Origin: Anniella stebbinsi
Taxonomy: Eukaryota; Chordata; Lepidosauria; Squamata; Anniellidae
Length of the DNA: 64,000 nt
Assembly (NCBI GenBank): GCA_029215795.1
Contig: JARDYH010000005.1
Coordinates: 12,618,001 to 12,682,000 of the forward strand
Direction of reading: 5' to 3'
Made by a program: the position numbers and the translations under genes. Below are positions 32,530-45,200 of this stretch, piece after piece. Numbering within the stretch: position 1 is the stretch's first letter; the number at the start of each line of letters is the position of its first letter. Below the pieces are notes generated by a model. It did not search any database, was not told the DNA's origin, and saw only the letters and a program-made list of their open reading frames with translations.

Positions 32530-33715
32530 TCTTGACAAGGGGTTTGCCCTGAGGTGGATCCGCAGTGGAGGCAGCTCGTTTATATGACGCAGCCGCCATC
32601 ACGGAGCCATCCAGAGGCATCCCCCCGAAGCTCCGCTTTTAAAGAGTCAGCTACTTACCGGGAGCTTTTCCTTGGAGCAAGGTGCAGTCGCACATTTGCC
32701 ATCTGTCTCCTTGCTCCGGTGTTGCAGCAGAGGCGTGGCCGGGGCAATCGCACCCCCTGATTGGGCGCTATCCAAGTGGAATGGCTGTTGGACCGCTTCC
32801 AGGGACATTGGGGAGCTTCTCAGCAACAAATAAATGCATAATACAAAGAAAAAACTGGACCATGGGGCACCAGGACAGTAGGGAGATGGAGGTCCAACTC
32901 CACGCCTCTATAGAACCGCAAACTTGCGCATTTACACACAAATATTTTTTAAAACAACAACCCTAAAACATTGGTAAAAAAGGGGGTGAGGGGTCAACTT
33001 CCCCCTTTCTTTTCGGCCACGAGGAGAAGGAGGAGGAGGAAACAACGGAGAAACAACAGGGGTGCAGGAACGGGGCGCAGCTGCCCCTAGCACCCTGCAC
33101 CCCGTTTCTGTTCCACAACTGCTGGTTTCCACAATGCCTGTTTTCAAGCCATATGAACACAGCCAACCGACAGGCTGATGCTACTCCAGGAAAAGGAGGT
33201 GAGTCGCTTTTGGCTGGCCCTTATCAGCCTGTCTGTCAGTTGTTTGTCACCCGGCAGCTTCTGAGGTTGATCTCCATAACACCGCAAGTAGGGAGGGACA
33301 GCTGGTTCAGCTTGTCAAGGGAGAGGAACAGGGTGCAGCTGCCCCTAGCGCCCTGCATCCCTGGTGTTTCCCTCCTCCTTATCCCCATGGCCAAAAAGAA
33401 ACAGAGAAGTTGGCTCCTTGCCCCCCTTTTTCACCATGTTTTTGGGGTTTTTTTTGGGTTTTTTACATTTGTGTGTAAATGTGCGTGGTTTTATACAGGC
33501 GTGAAAATGGACTGCCACCTCCCTACTGTCCTGGTGCCCCCACAATTCATTTTTTTCTTTGTATTATGTATTTATTTATTTATTGCTGGGAAGCTCCAAA
33601 GAAAAATAAAAAACTGAACTAGCTGCTTCGCGTTGTACAGACAATAGGAAGAAGCGCAAATGCAGGGGGTCGAGGGATCGTGGGACCAATGCACTCCCAT
33701 CAAGATATGGCCCTG
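32530..33715. mobile_element. element with 0.8 kb inverted repeat (type H/D-like)
   Basis: The arms at about 32810-33110 and 33330-33605 are inverted copies. Landmarks: ccaggacagtagggagatgg against ctccctactgtcctgg; gcatttacacacaaat against atttgtgtgtaaatgtgc; gcagctgcccctag in both arms around the loop. The right boundary catcaagatatggccc resembles the type H end. The left part repeats words of the 15412 element. Confidence 0.7.
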
Positions 33716-34214
33716 GCCTCTGAGAAATTTGTATACTGGGGTGTCTTTATATTAAGAGGAAATTGCGTTGCTCACCTAGGGTGTTTGTCCTTCTTGTTTT
33801 TTGGCATGATTGCTATGGGCTGCATTACACAGACAGAGAGGAGCAACCACTTGGATTGAATTGAATACTTCCCCTCTAAGCATGCTCTGTTCACTTCCAT
33901 TGAGACAGCTCCATCTAGTGGTGGAAGATCCTGCAGTTTCCTGGCTATTACCACTTCAAAAGTGGTTCTTTTTATGACGGAATTTCCAACGGATGCCATG
34001 GGAGACGTCCTCGTCGTTCACAATGTTGTTTAAAAGACCCAGAAACTTTCGTGAGTGGCCAATCATGAATAAATCGTTTGTTTAGAGGAGATTCAGGTCT
34101 ACTCTTCTGTTGTTTCTCAATGCCTTTCCATCTGCAGTTGAATCCTTCAATTCTTTCCCTAACTTCTTTCACCCGGGTAATAGCCCCTGAGCCAATGGTC
34201 ATTACAGGGATGAA

Positions 34215-34325
34215 GGGCATATTGGGTGGGGTTGATCTGCTCAGCTTCCAGTACACTCCTAGACTCTGCTCTGTCTAGGTGTGGACTACAAGCTGAGCAG
34301 ATCACCCCCATCCAATATTAACCAT
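34215..34325. mobile_element. short foldback
   Basis: Inverted halves catattgggtggggttgatc / tgctcagctt and aagctgagcagatcaccccc / atccaatatt, with a short loop around 34258-34280. Confidence 0.65.
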
Positions 34326-35315
34326 CACCACTTTTTACACTTTTTTAACAAGACTGGTCTTAGAAAGATAATGAACTCCTGTCTTTGCTGCTACCTGGTA
34401 TTTTTATTTTGGTAGACACACTAATGCCCAAATGCAGCTACCATAAACTTCTGCATTCCTAAATTGTTATTTATTTATTTATGAGGCTGCAATTACTTCC
34501 TAACAGGGAAGAACTCCAAAAGGGCTTAACACACCAAGAAGGGTTAAGACACCCAGACAGTGACTGTGTAAATCATTGTTATGACTTCATTCATTGACTA
34601 AAGACACTGAAAGGTGAGAGCAACCAGTTTCTAACAAAATGAATGGGCAGAATAGTGGCTGCACATTTTGTCTCATATCACTGGTTCTACAGAGGCTAGA
34701 GACTTGCGTTTTTAATGAAATCTGGGAATTGGAGATTGTGGCTCATCTGGGGTGGGGCAACTGCACCCACTTGCCTATTCCTGCAGATACTCATGCTCTT
34801 GAGTACACTGAAGCCACTACCTTATTTTTGGGTGGTCCCATTTCACTTCCGAATGAATAAACACTCAACCACTGAATTCTTTATTAGAGGGAATGATGGT
34901 AGTTCACAGAGCTGATTAGGGAAAGGGAATCATTGTTAAACAACATATGCCCAAAGTCCCCACCTTCTGGCTCTCACTAGGATAGTCAAATTATAACATG
35001 GACAACCCTCCTGGATGCAAGCAGGGCTTATGTTTTTCATGACAGTGACGGGGTGAGCAGAACCATGTAGCTACAGGCCTGCTTCACTGGATTTTAACCT
35101 GGCAAACCTTGTTCTTATTACTATTGGTTTTTCCTTTGCACTATTGTTGGAGATATGCAACTTTTTAAATTGTATTGGAATCAGCTGCACTTTTTAGGTT
35201 ATGTTGAAATCACAATCCTTTGAAGAGGCTTCCATCTGGATCTCATAGAAGGTTCATTTAGTACAAGGCTCCCATTTCCTTGTATCACGTGGTGGCAGGA
35301 TGGAACACTGACTCC

Positions 35316-35851
35316 GGCCCTTTCCACACCAGGCAAAATGCCTGGGATGGACCCCGGCTGCTCCCTGTGAGTCCGCATGACGCACAGAGAGTAGTGGGGG
35401 TGGGGATGAGGGCAGGCACAGGATTTTTCCTGGGTCTCAGGAACCAAACCCCCCCCCCCCCATTCTTCTGCGGTCCCAGGAACTTCCCGGGACCGCGGAA
35501 GAATGTGGCTGCCTGCTCGCAAGTAAGCGCAGCTGCACCTATGGCAACGGAGCCGCACCACATGGCTCCGAGGCCATCAGGAGAGGGGGGAAGCGAAACT
35601 GCCAACGCCAGGATGGTGGGGGGAAGGGGGCCAATTGCGCACTGTTTTTTTTTTTTAACTTACTTTTGCGCTGGAGCACAGGAGCAGTCTCCTCTGTTTT
35701 AAAAAAAATAATGGCAGGCGTGACGTCTGACGGCCTGGGAGCAGCCTGGGCTGTCGCCCCCATTAGATGTGGCTTGAAATGCCGATTCTGGAAGTGTCTA
35801 CTTCTGGGATCGCCTGCTCCCCACCCTCTCCACCCGTGGTGTGGAAAGGGC
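35316..35851. mobile_element. TIR element of about 536 bp (type I)
   Basis: The ends GGCCCTTTCCACACC and GGTGTGGAAAGGGC are inverted repeats. The interior has a ttcttctgcggtcccaggaa foldback (35460-35510). No single long open frame with a transposase motif is visible, so it is non-autonomous. Confidence 0.7.
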
Positions 35852-38049
35852 ATCCATCCAGTTAATGCTTGATGAGGGAGTGTGTAGCTCTTCTGACACT
35901 GCATTTGAAAGTTAACAGCACAGTATTCTCTGTACTGCAGTTTGCGCAGAGAATAGACTGTAGGGGCAGATAAAGAAACACAGGCACTGGGAAATGAGGA
36001 CAGCGTAGTCAAAAAAGTCAACAGAAGAATAGTGAAAGGTCACCATGACCAGTTGACAAAAGGTCACCAGCAAAATGTTTAAAACAGGGAGTGGTTCAGA
36101 ATCAGGCATTTTATGTATGTGTCCTGGCAATCATGAGACCGAGCTGGGAGGAGTCAATGGCAGTTTCAGAAAGCTCCGAAGCAGTGGTGAAGAATGGTGA
36201 AATCAGACTGTTCTGTTTCATAACCCTTTTGTGGCTGCAATCTTAAGCATAGCCATTGAACAGTGGACATACTTCTGAAGGAACGTGCATGGGATTGCAA
36301 TACAGATAGTTGAATAACTGCGATGACCTTGTTTTCTGGGTCCCAGTGCCTGATGCATCGTCTCCTAACCAAAAGCTGTTAAAGAGTTCAATCGGTTATG
36401 GTTTCTCCTGCATCTTTTCTAGAAGGCAGTATCCTCTAGAACAAGGGTGGGAGATCTCTTTCAGCCCAAGAGCCAAGTTCAGTTTCAGAGAAGCTTTTGG
36501 GGGGGGGGGCACATTCTAGAAGTCGGCAGGGTAAAAAGCAAAGCGATGATTGGGAGAATACAAAACATAGCAGAATATTGTTGCTTAGAGCCCTTGCCAG
36601 TTATTTTTAAGCCTTCCTTGCTCTGCACAGTTGAAGATTCACATCCTGTCAGCGGAGTCAAAAAATAATGACCAGAGGCAGCAGCTCATCCCTGCCACTT
36701 CTCATGCAATCCAGTCCATACAGTGCAACATGTGGCACAAACTTGCATTACAAAGTGACACAACTATGCTCACATGACCTTTCAATCTCCTTCTCCTTCA
36801 ATTAGAACACTAAGCACTTTTGTCTGACACTCAACGGCGCTTATAAGCGTGGTGGATACTGTGCCGTATTCATTAAACATGTGCCTCGATGGAAACGATT
36901 GCATTTTGAAGAAATACTGCCACAGCACTGACTTACACATGGAAGGCACCCCAGTGTAGATCACCTCATGGACAGATTTCTAAGTCTAACAGTAGTGCCA
37001 TACGTCTTTACCAGGAACTTCAATCTCATGTCCTTGGCTGATGCAGCATTTGGACAGAGGGCTGCTTTTATATCTTGGGTATATAGACTGAAAGAGAAAG
37101 TGAAATATATACTCATAATGAGCTCCCATTTTTCTAGGTGTCTAGAGAGCAGTCTGTCCGTCTAGTCATGAGTGTTTGGCTGATCCACACTTGGACACAC
37201 GTAGGAGGGGTGGGTAGACTCTCACAGGTATGGTCTTCACATATTTTTACAATTTATATTGTTCTCTTCAAATTGGTGAACATTTTTTCACTTCAGTTAT
37301 ATTCATGTTGATAATGTTGAACAAGAGGGCAAAGGTTTTCCTGCTCTTCCGGTCTGGGAGGGTGTGGAGCTCTTTAAACATTTTCTTCCTCTTTAAATAT
37401 ATCAGAAGCAGGAAGCTGATTCAAAGTTCTGAGGCTCTAGAAAGACCACAATTGGTGTTGTTCTCAAGCAGTTCCACAGCAAAGTAATAAGAGACAGTCA
37501 GCAAGGAAAGGCTAAGAGAAAGCCTTTGAATTCTTAAATGGGGCTTGAAGACTGATCAAAATGGGAGATGACATACAAAGGATATTCTAGGAAGGTCAAA
37601 GAAGCGGCCTTTCATTAAATCTATGCAATGAACCCCCAGAATGCTGGGTAGGAAAGGATATTTGTGATACCAAGCCCCAAGAAGCATGACCTCTACACCC
37701 CAGTAAGGTGGGTTGAGCAGGATTAGGATGAATTGATTTAAATCACCTAGAGAAAGGGATGAATTGATTTAAATCAAGTTTGCCACTTATAGTTCTTCAC
37801 ATTTTTTTAAGCAATGGTGCAAATCTGATTAGTAAAGCATGTGAATTTACAATTCAATACAGTATTTTACAAGGAAAGGATGATGTACAAGTTTTTCGAT
37901 AACTTGATTTGTAACGATTTAGGGAATAGTACATAATATTTCCTGCGTTGTGTGAAGTTGCAGATGCAGCAACTATCCATTAGATATTGTAAGAACTAAA
38001 TCACAGAATCACAATAGCACTTATTTTATTAAACAATCTTAAATACATG

Positions 38050-38515
38050 AAGGTTTCACATTGCAGTTGCAGCAGTCTCCTGAATTGCCAGCTAACGACT
38101 GCCTAATGCAAACCCCCTGAATCTGGAGGCTTACAAGCATCCTATGCAGGGTGGGGGAAGAGGTGGAGGCGATCTTTGCCTCCCCATCCTCCTGCCCTGC
38201 ATTTTTCGCTAGATGGGCTTTTTTGCTCATCTAACCTGGGTGGATTGGAGGAGGAGGGAAGGAGGCTGGAAAGGCCACATGATAACTCAGTTCCTAGCTT
38301 CTACAGTCTTCTCTACTCCCCGCCCACCAAAATGCCCCCTTCTCTCTATCTCTGAGGTCGAATTCTTGACCTTAGAGAGTAGTCAGCAAGGGGCTGGAGC
38401 GGGGAGTCAGACCTCCGATTTCCAGCTCCGAGGGCGAAATGCTGTCTCTGATCTCAGATCAGGGAAACCAAAATATCCTATGGCCCCATAGATGTAGCAG
38501 ATCTGATTACAAATT
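38050..38515. repeat. interspersed repeat (type J)
   Basis: Shares words with 48770-49195: 'gatggggagggaaggaggct'-type sequence, ctccgagg, gctgtctctga, tcctatgg. No gene is recognised in it. Confidence 0.5.
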
Positions 38516-38551
38516 ACCAAAAAAAGTTAAGAATGGTTTTTGCAGTAAGTC

Positions 38552-38870
38552 TAGGCTGACCATCTGAAAAGGAGGACAGGGCTCATATAACTTTAACAGT
38601 TGTAGAGAAAAGGGAATTTCAGCCAGTGTCATTTGTATGCAATTAGTTCCTGGTGAAATTCCCTCTTCATCACAACAGTTAAAGTTGCAGAGCCCTGCCT
38701 TCTTTTGTATATGGTCACTCTAGTATAGTGCCTGCACCTTTAACAGTTGTGATGAAGAGGGAATTTCACCAGAAACTAATTGCATACAAATGACACCGGC
38801 TGAAATTCCCTTTTCTCTACAACTGTTAAAGTTATATGAGCCCTGTCCTCCTTTTCAGATGGTCAGCCTA
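38552..38870. mobile_element. MITE-A copy 8
   Basis: A complete element with a perfect 8-bp duplication AGTAAGTC (38544-38551 and 38871-38878). It is inserted in a stretch with agtaagtcccattgaa, which is itself repeat-like. Confidence 0.92.
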
Positions 38871-41389
38871 AGTAAGTCCCATTGAACCCACTCAGGACAA
38901 CCCAAACTCAGTGTTAGTCACGACCAACCCCATTAGTCAAGATCAAGCCCATTGAAATCAGTGGGCTTAGTTGCAACTACCACGGAGTTAGATTGTCCCA
39001 ACTGGCGCTTAAAAAAAAACAAGTGTAGAATTGGGGTTGTCAAGGGAAGCTGAGTTATGCTGAAGTAAAATAGGGAATAGACTTATGGCATAACCATTAT
39101 GGTCTGCCATGGATGTATTGTGTTGTATTGTGTTATATAAAATAGGAAAATGACATCCAATGGCAACTAGCAACTCTAGTTTTCGTAAACTAGGTGATAG
39201 ATTCTAATCTAAGTATCGAACTAAACAAGCCATAAGGATAATCTTTTTATATTAACATCCAACATACCAAACAGCTTGGGAATTTACTTGTTAAATCACA
39301 CTAATACTAAAAGGTATATAGAGTCTTGGAAAATGATACATTGCAAAGTAAATTATTTAATTTACTATTCAGCTGATCCAGATTGTTCTTCAGACATATC
39401 CACATCTTAATCCACATCATTTACTCCCAATAAGCAGTTTTATTACAATGTTTTATTGTAGCTGTTGTTTCTTTGAAAAATGAGAAGTTAGTATTCTGAT
39501 GACTTAAAAAAATTAAAATAAATCCAACATTTTTTAAAAATCCAATTTAAAGTTAAAAAGCACATTAAAAAAATTGATTTTTATCCACCCTGAGCAAGAC
39601 ACATATGGCATACACGATTCTTGATAGTATATAGCTAAAAGGAAATTGTTTGCTCACTTATTAAGCCAACCAATATGTGTGTGCATGTTAGCGTGTGAGT
39701 CTGTAGTTTAGACAACTTCACACATGGATCATAGTTAAGATTTCTTGAAAAGGAGACATCAATATATATAGGGGGCTTCCCGTTGGACAGCTCCTATTGC
39801 CACCAGTCAAAAGGTAGCTCTTCTGCCTAACCTTCCTCAATATTTTTTCCTGGCAAGCAAAATGATGAAAGAAGCAGTGGGAAAATATGAGAGGATTATA
39901 AATACCGGTAGAAGATGTAATCATCTGGGCCCTGGTAAAATTCCATGAATGAGGCAGGGTGATTGCTCAATAAAAGTCTAATCTGGAAGAGCTATAGAGT
40001 CAAGACCAATTCCCCAGGGAGGATACTTCCAGGGTACCCTCTCAGATTCAAAAATAGATGATAGGATTTATGAATAAAAACTATTTGGACTGCAGAAATA
40101 AAAGATTGAGCTGAAGGAAGAAGCAGAGAGTTGCTCCATAGCAGCAATGATACGGCTATGGACTAGAGTTGCCCATCCCATCACAGTGTCATAAGTATGA
40201 GGACTGTTCCATTCCTATGAGGGAAGGAACACTGTCACCATGATGAAAGAACAGATGTTCTATCAGATGCAACTCTTGAAGTGTCATCCAGCAAAACAGC
40301 AGCAGTCGATGTAGTGAGTGAAATCTAAGCAATCCACCACTGAAAATCCATAGAAACCAAGGCAGTTGAGGCTGCAGCTGTAGGCCGTTTCTGGTTCCAC
40401 TCCACTGAGTGGTTCTGCAAGGCACACAGTACGGACAGGCACAGTTAAGACAGCTAGGCAGGTGTATATGCAGGACAGACACCAATAAGATAGTCGGGCA
40501 GCCTCACCTCATGTACAAACATGTGTAAGTGCACAGTCACTGATAATCAACGCCAAGTTGTCTGCTGAGACACGAGATCATATAGGTATAGTTTGCTGCA
40601 ATTTAGACAGACTGGTTCGTCAACTCCAGCTGGAATAATGCTAATGCATAAGGGGCAATTAAGAGCTCCAACCTATTGATGTGCACTCAGATAAGTTGAT
40701 AGGGTGTAATTCCTGTCGAAATAAAAGAACAGTACTGCATTCACCATTCCGGAGTGGCGGAGGGTGGGGTGGGCACATTCATATAGACAAGCACTGACAG
40801 TGAACTGGGATTAAAAAAATCTGCATAAAAACTGGTAGAGTCTTCTTGAAGGCAAACCAAAGAGGTTTGAGTGAAAAGGGAAAGTACAGCCAACAACCTT
40901 GAAGTAGTATGCAGAGTCCAGACTCCACAGTGTGACATGAGAGGTGGCTCCACAACTGGTTGTCACCTTAAAGGGACTGCTAGCCCAGAGAGAGTGCTTG
41001 TTGGCCAAGTAAGAGGACAGCTTCCTTAGGCAAATGTTCATAGGACTCCGTTGCATGTTCATGCACTATGTTCGTTAGTCCATAGTAATCTGAAGCAGCC
41101 TGTATGGATTTAGAATTAAACCTTTAAAAAGAAAGCTGGAGAGGACCTACTACATGGCAATCCATTTGAGAACAGAAGAGCTAATGGTATGGTAGCTGCC
41201 TGAGAATTACCATAGCATGTTTAAAATTGCTCGATTGTGGTAAACTGAGGATTGCTTTTGAAGTGCCAGGTAACTTGTTGATGGGATCCTTATCACATGT
41301 GAGAAAAGGCTCCATTTTTTTCAGGATTGCTCTGCTAATGTCTAGAAACCTGACATCTTCCACAAAGTCAAAATAAAGGCAGAGGCTAT

Positions 41390-41592
41390 AAAGACTAATC
41401 TCTTCCAGCAGGCATATCCAGTGAAATTTTAGAATGTTTTTAGGATGTTTTATTGCTATTTTAATAATGTGTACCATGTTTTTAATCGGTTTTATGTATT
41501 TTATCATATTTTATATTTACTGCTGTTCCCCACCTCGATCCAAATGGAGAGGTGGGTAAGAAATAAATGTATTATTATTACTAAATGGAAAC
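41390..41592 (+). repeat. LINE 3' end fragment
   Basis: Degraded RT C-terminus and 3' UTR ending cccacctcgatccaaatgga / gaggtgggtaagaaataaat, with a (TTA)n tail. Confidence 0.65.
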
Positions 41593-42206
41593 TGTTAGTA
41601 TTAAATAGATACCGTCCGGCACATGAAAAATTGCCAGATTTGGGCTGCATTTAAAAAATCTTTATTTTGCTCTTAGTGTGATGCGAGGTCAAGGACAAGA
41701 GGAGTCTCTGCTTTCATATTTACTGGGATCAGCTCAACTGAAAGCCTGTTATCTCTTGGATTTCATGGTGGTTTTCTTTTTGGCCCCACGGTTTACACAT
41801 TTCTGAGCGCGCGCGTGTGTGACACGCATACACAAAAACGTACACAAATTTTCTAGAATTGCTTCTCAGTAAGCCGACTCATCATAATTGCACCCTTCAG
41901 AGCGCCGGCAAACTTCAGCCACCAGTACTTCGCGCCGAGTTGCGCTCAGCCACGAATGTGCCGCGGGACAATGCAAATAAGGTCAGGGAGGCGGGCCCTC
42001 GAAGTCGCTGGGTGGGACCTAGACACGCTCCAGAACTTCCCATTGGCTTGGCCGTACATTACTCAAGGGCGAGGTTCAATAGGAGAGATTTTGAGAACGC
42101 TGGCTCCGCCCCCACCCCCCACCCCGCTCCCTTTCCCGTGAGATGAAAACTTTCTGGCGGCCTCAGTGGTTGGAGGGAAATATTAAAAAAAAAAAAAAAA
42201 AAGGCT

Positions 42207-42218
42207 CAAGATGGCGGA
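42207..42218 (+). promoter_or_regulatory. TISU / YY1-type initiator at the start codon
   Basis: CAAGATGGCGGA matches the TISU consensus SAASATGGCGGC at 11 of 12 positions and contains the YY1 core AAGATGGCGG. TISU elements drive both transcription and translation of mRNAs with very short 5' UTRs. Confidence 0.65.
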
Positions 42219-42229
42219 AAATTTAAAAG
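42211..42229 (+). CDS. SUV39H1: SUV39H1 coding exon 1
   Basis: Nineteen bases encoding MAENLK plus one base. The donor is gtgagt. The exon is too short for open-frame prediction and is recognised from the identical mammalian start. Confidence 0.93.
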
Positions 42230-45200
42230 GTGAGTGAAAACGGCAAGAGCGCGCGCCGGACCTGTGGCGCAAGGGTGGTTTGGGAGGCTGAGGCGCCGCG
42301 CGAGGGGGCAGCGGTTGGGAGCCGGCCGGCCGGTGCCGCGAGGGCGAGAGAACCAATTAGCGCCCGCCGCCGGGTTCTGAGCGGCGCGAGGCGGAGGCGG
42401 CCAGTCCGCGACGACCGTTACGCGGCGGAGAGGGGGGGGAGCGCGCGCGCCAGCCAGAGCCGGCGTACGTGCTGCGGTCGTGGGCCGCCGCGCGCTGAGA
42501 GCGGGAAAGGAGGGACGCGGGCGCGGAGACCTAGCGAGAGAACAAGGGGCCTGAAGTGTGGGGATGGGGGCGTGTGAATGGGTATATAAATAACTTACGA
42601 GGGCGAAATGGACTTGCTCCCCCCCACCCCGCGCGCGATAAAAACTTTTTCACCTTTTTCCTACTGACCGTTCAATTGTTTCTCTGCAAATGTCTCTTTC
42701 TTTGGCAGTGGTTCCCCCCCCCCCCCTCATCTTTTGCTGGGCCTGTGTGCGCTTTCACCATGTGCTCACCTCTTCTATCCCTGGGAAAGCCGTGTCACGT
42801 TTAACGCTCCCCTGCTTCCTGTGGGAAAGGCCCTCGCTTTTAGGGGTGAACCCCAAAAGGCGGATTAATGACAGCCTTCACGTGTTGATCGTGATGAGGC
42901 CATTAATGCTGCTCAGACCCTGGGCATGTCAGATTACCGGTGTAGCCCCTGGAGGAACCATCCCAACCACGCATTTGTTTAAAGTATATTTACCTTGCTC
43001 TTGGCCCAAAAGGATCCCAGAGTGGTTTACTGAACAACAACAATAATGGTTTACAATCTAAAAGTGTGGATTTTGGTGGAGCTCAGGGTGGGTGAACTAG
43101 AGCAAGGGTGGGCAGAAAGTAGATCTCTAGCTCTTTTGGACTTCAACTCCCAGCATTCATGACCATTGACCATGCTGTTAGGAGCTTCTGGGAGTTGAAG
43201 TCCAAAACGTCTGGAGATCTATCATCTGTCCACCCCTGATCTAGAGGATGTAGAAATGCAAGTGCTGAGAGTGGCCAGTTCTAATCTTGGTAAAATTATC
43301 ATGAATGCATGATCTTAAAGGTCCACATTAAATGTTGATATCTGTCTGTCATGGAGCAGAAAAAGTCTGTGAGTTTAACACCACCTGGAGATGTCTAGAT
43401 AGTTACTCTAGTTTTCTTAATAATCACAGTGATTATTATACTTGTATGCACCAATTTTTCAGGGGGAATTAAAACTCACGTAGATATTTAAAACTACTTT
43501 TATTCTCCTACGTCATCCTTCGTGATTGCTCAGCCCACAATTTTGGCTTGGCAATTCCAGTAATCAGTTATTAGCTTTTTAAGAGATCTTGGGGCAGTGG
43601 GGTGGACAGATAAATGAAACTGACAACCCAGTGAGTGGCCGCTGTAAAGAAGGCTAACTCCAGGTTAGGCATTAGAAAAGGAATTGAAAATAAAACTACC
43701 GGTATCATACTGCCTTTATACAAATCTATGGTGCGAGCACATTTTGAATACTGTGTAGAGTTCTGGTTAACATATTATAAAACTGGAAAACTGCAGAAAA
43801 GGGGACTAAAATGATCAAGGGGCTGGAGCAGCTCCCCTATGAGGGAAGATTACAACAGCTGGTATTGTTTAGCGGGGAAAAAAGGAGGTTAAGGGGAGAC
43901 ATGAGAGAGATGTACAAAATTATGCATGGTGTGGAGAACGTGGATAGACATTTTTCTTCCTCTCCCATAATGCTAGAACCCAGGGTCATCCCATGAAGCT
44001 GATTGGTGGGAGATTCAGGACAAATAGAAGGAAGTACTTCTTCACACAGCTAAACTATGGAATTCACTACCACAAGATGTAGTGATGCCACCAATTTAGA
44101 TGGCTTTAAAAGGGGTTGGATAAATCCTAGAGGAGAAGGCTATCAGTGGCTACTAGCCCTGATGGCTATGTGCTACCTCCAATATTCGAGGCAGTAAGCC
44201 TATATTTTATTATTTATTTATTACATCTTTATACTGCCCATCAGTCGAAGCTCTCTGGGCAGTGCACAGTTAAAAATCATAAGAACAACAATATAAATTT
44301 AAACACCAAAAAGTTAAGGCAGTATAAAACGAGCTACATTAAAAACCAGGGAAAGTCTGTGTAAAAAGGTATGTCTTCAGGAGGCATTTAAAAGTTGTAA
44401 CATTTTCTGCCTCCCGAACCGCTCGAGGGAGGGTTTTCCAGAGGGTGGGTGCCACTACAGAGAAGGCCCGCCACCGAGGTTCTTCATGGTGGCATTCCGT
44501 TTGTCTTGGAATGGCCAGTAGGGCCTCCTCTGAGAATTGTAGTTGTCCAGGTTTATATAAGGGAAGGCGGTCTGCTAGGTATATTGGTCCCAAGTTGTTT
44601 AGGGCTTTGTAGGTTAACAGTATAACCTTGTATGTGGCTCGGTAGCTAACAGGCAGCCAGTGCAATTCTTTTAATACAGGTTTTGTATAAGCAGAGCTAG
44701 GTGTCCCCGTGAGCACCCTAGCTGCTGCATTCAGCACTAGCTGCAGCTTCCGAACCACACACATGGGTAGCCCCACATAGAGTGCCTTACAGTAGTCTAG
44801 TCGTGAGGTTACCACTGCATGAATGACCGTGGCAAGGCTATCCCTATCCAGGAATAGGCATAGTTGGTGTACCAACCGAAGTTGATAATGGGCGCTCTGG
44901 GCCACCGAGGTGACGTGGGCCTCCAGTGACAGAGATGGATCCAGGAGCACCCCTAAACTACGGACATGCTCCTTTGGAGGGAGTGCAACCCCATCCAGCA
45001 CAGGCAAACATCCCAATTTCTGGACCTGGGAATCACCAACCCACAAAGCCTCTGTCTTTTTGGGATTCAGCTTCCGTTTGTTGGCCCCTATCCAAGCCAT
45101 AACTGCATCCAGGCACTGGTTCAGAACATGCACAACATCTCCTGATTCAGATGTTACAGAGAGATAGAGCTGGGTGTCATCAGCATACTGGTGACACCTT

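Larger units (their letters stand above)
37752..39595. mobile_element. possible hAT-like element interrupted by MITE-A copy 8
   Basis: The left edge GGGATGAATTGATTTAAATC and the right edge (reverse complement CAGGGTGGATAAAAATCAAT) resemble each other. The interval contains inserted material (38040-38510 and MITE-A 38552-38870). The pairing of the two edges is a guess. Confidence 0.35.
29420..41800. other. WAS-SUV39H1 intergenic block
   Basis: A 12-kb region with no conserved coding sequence. Repeats are annotated separately. Stretches without any assignment are 29420-30020, 30540-31040, 34330-35300, 35860-37730 and 39600-41390. Confidence 0.6.
41800..42580 (+). promoter_or_regulatory. SUV39H1 CpG-island promoter
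   Basis: CpG density rises sharply from about 41870 and peaks at 42230-42540 in the start of intron 1. An inverted CCAAT (ATTGG) lies at about 42042. An A18 tract at 42185-42202 sits just before the start codon. No TATA box is obvious. The plus-strand open frame at 42230-42577 is a CpG-island by-product, because intron 1 starts at 42230. Confidence 0.75.

Noticed and set aside
42230..42577. 115-codon Arg/Ala-rich frame at the CpG island
   Set aside because: It starts at the SUV39H1 intron 1 donor (GTG read as a start) and reflects GC-rich composition.
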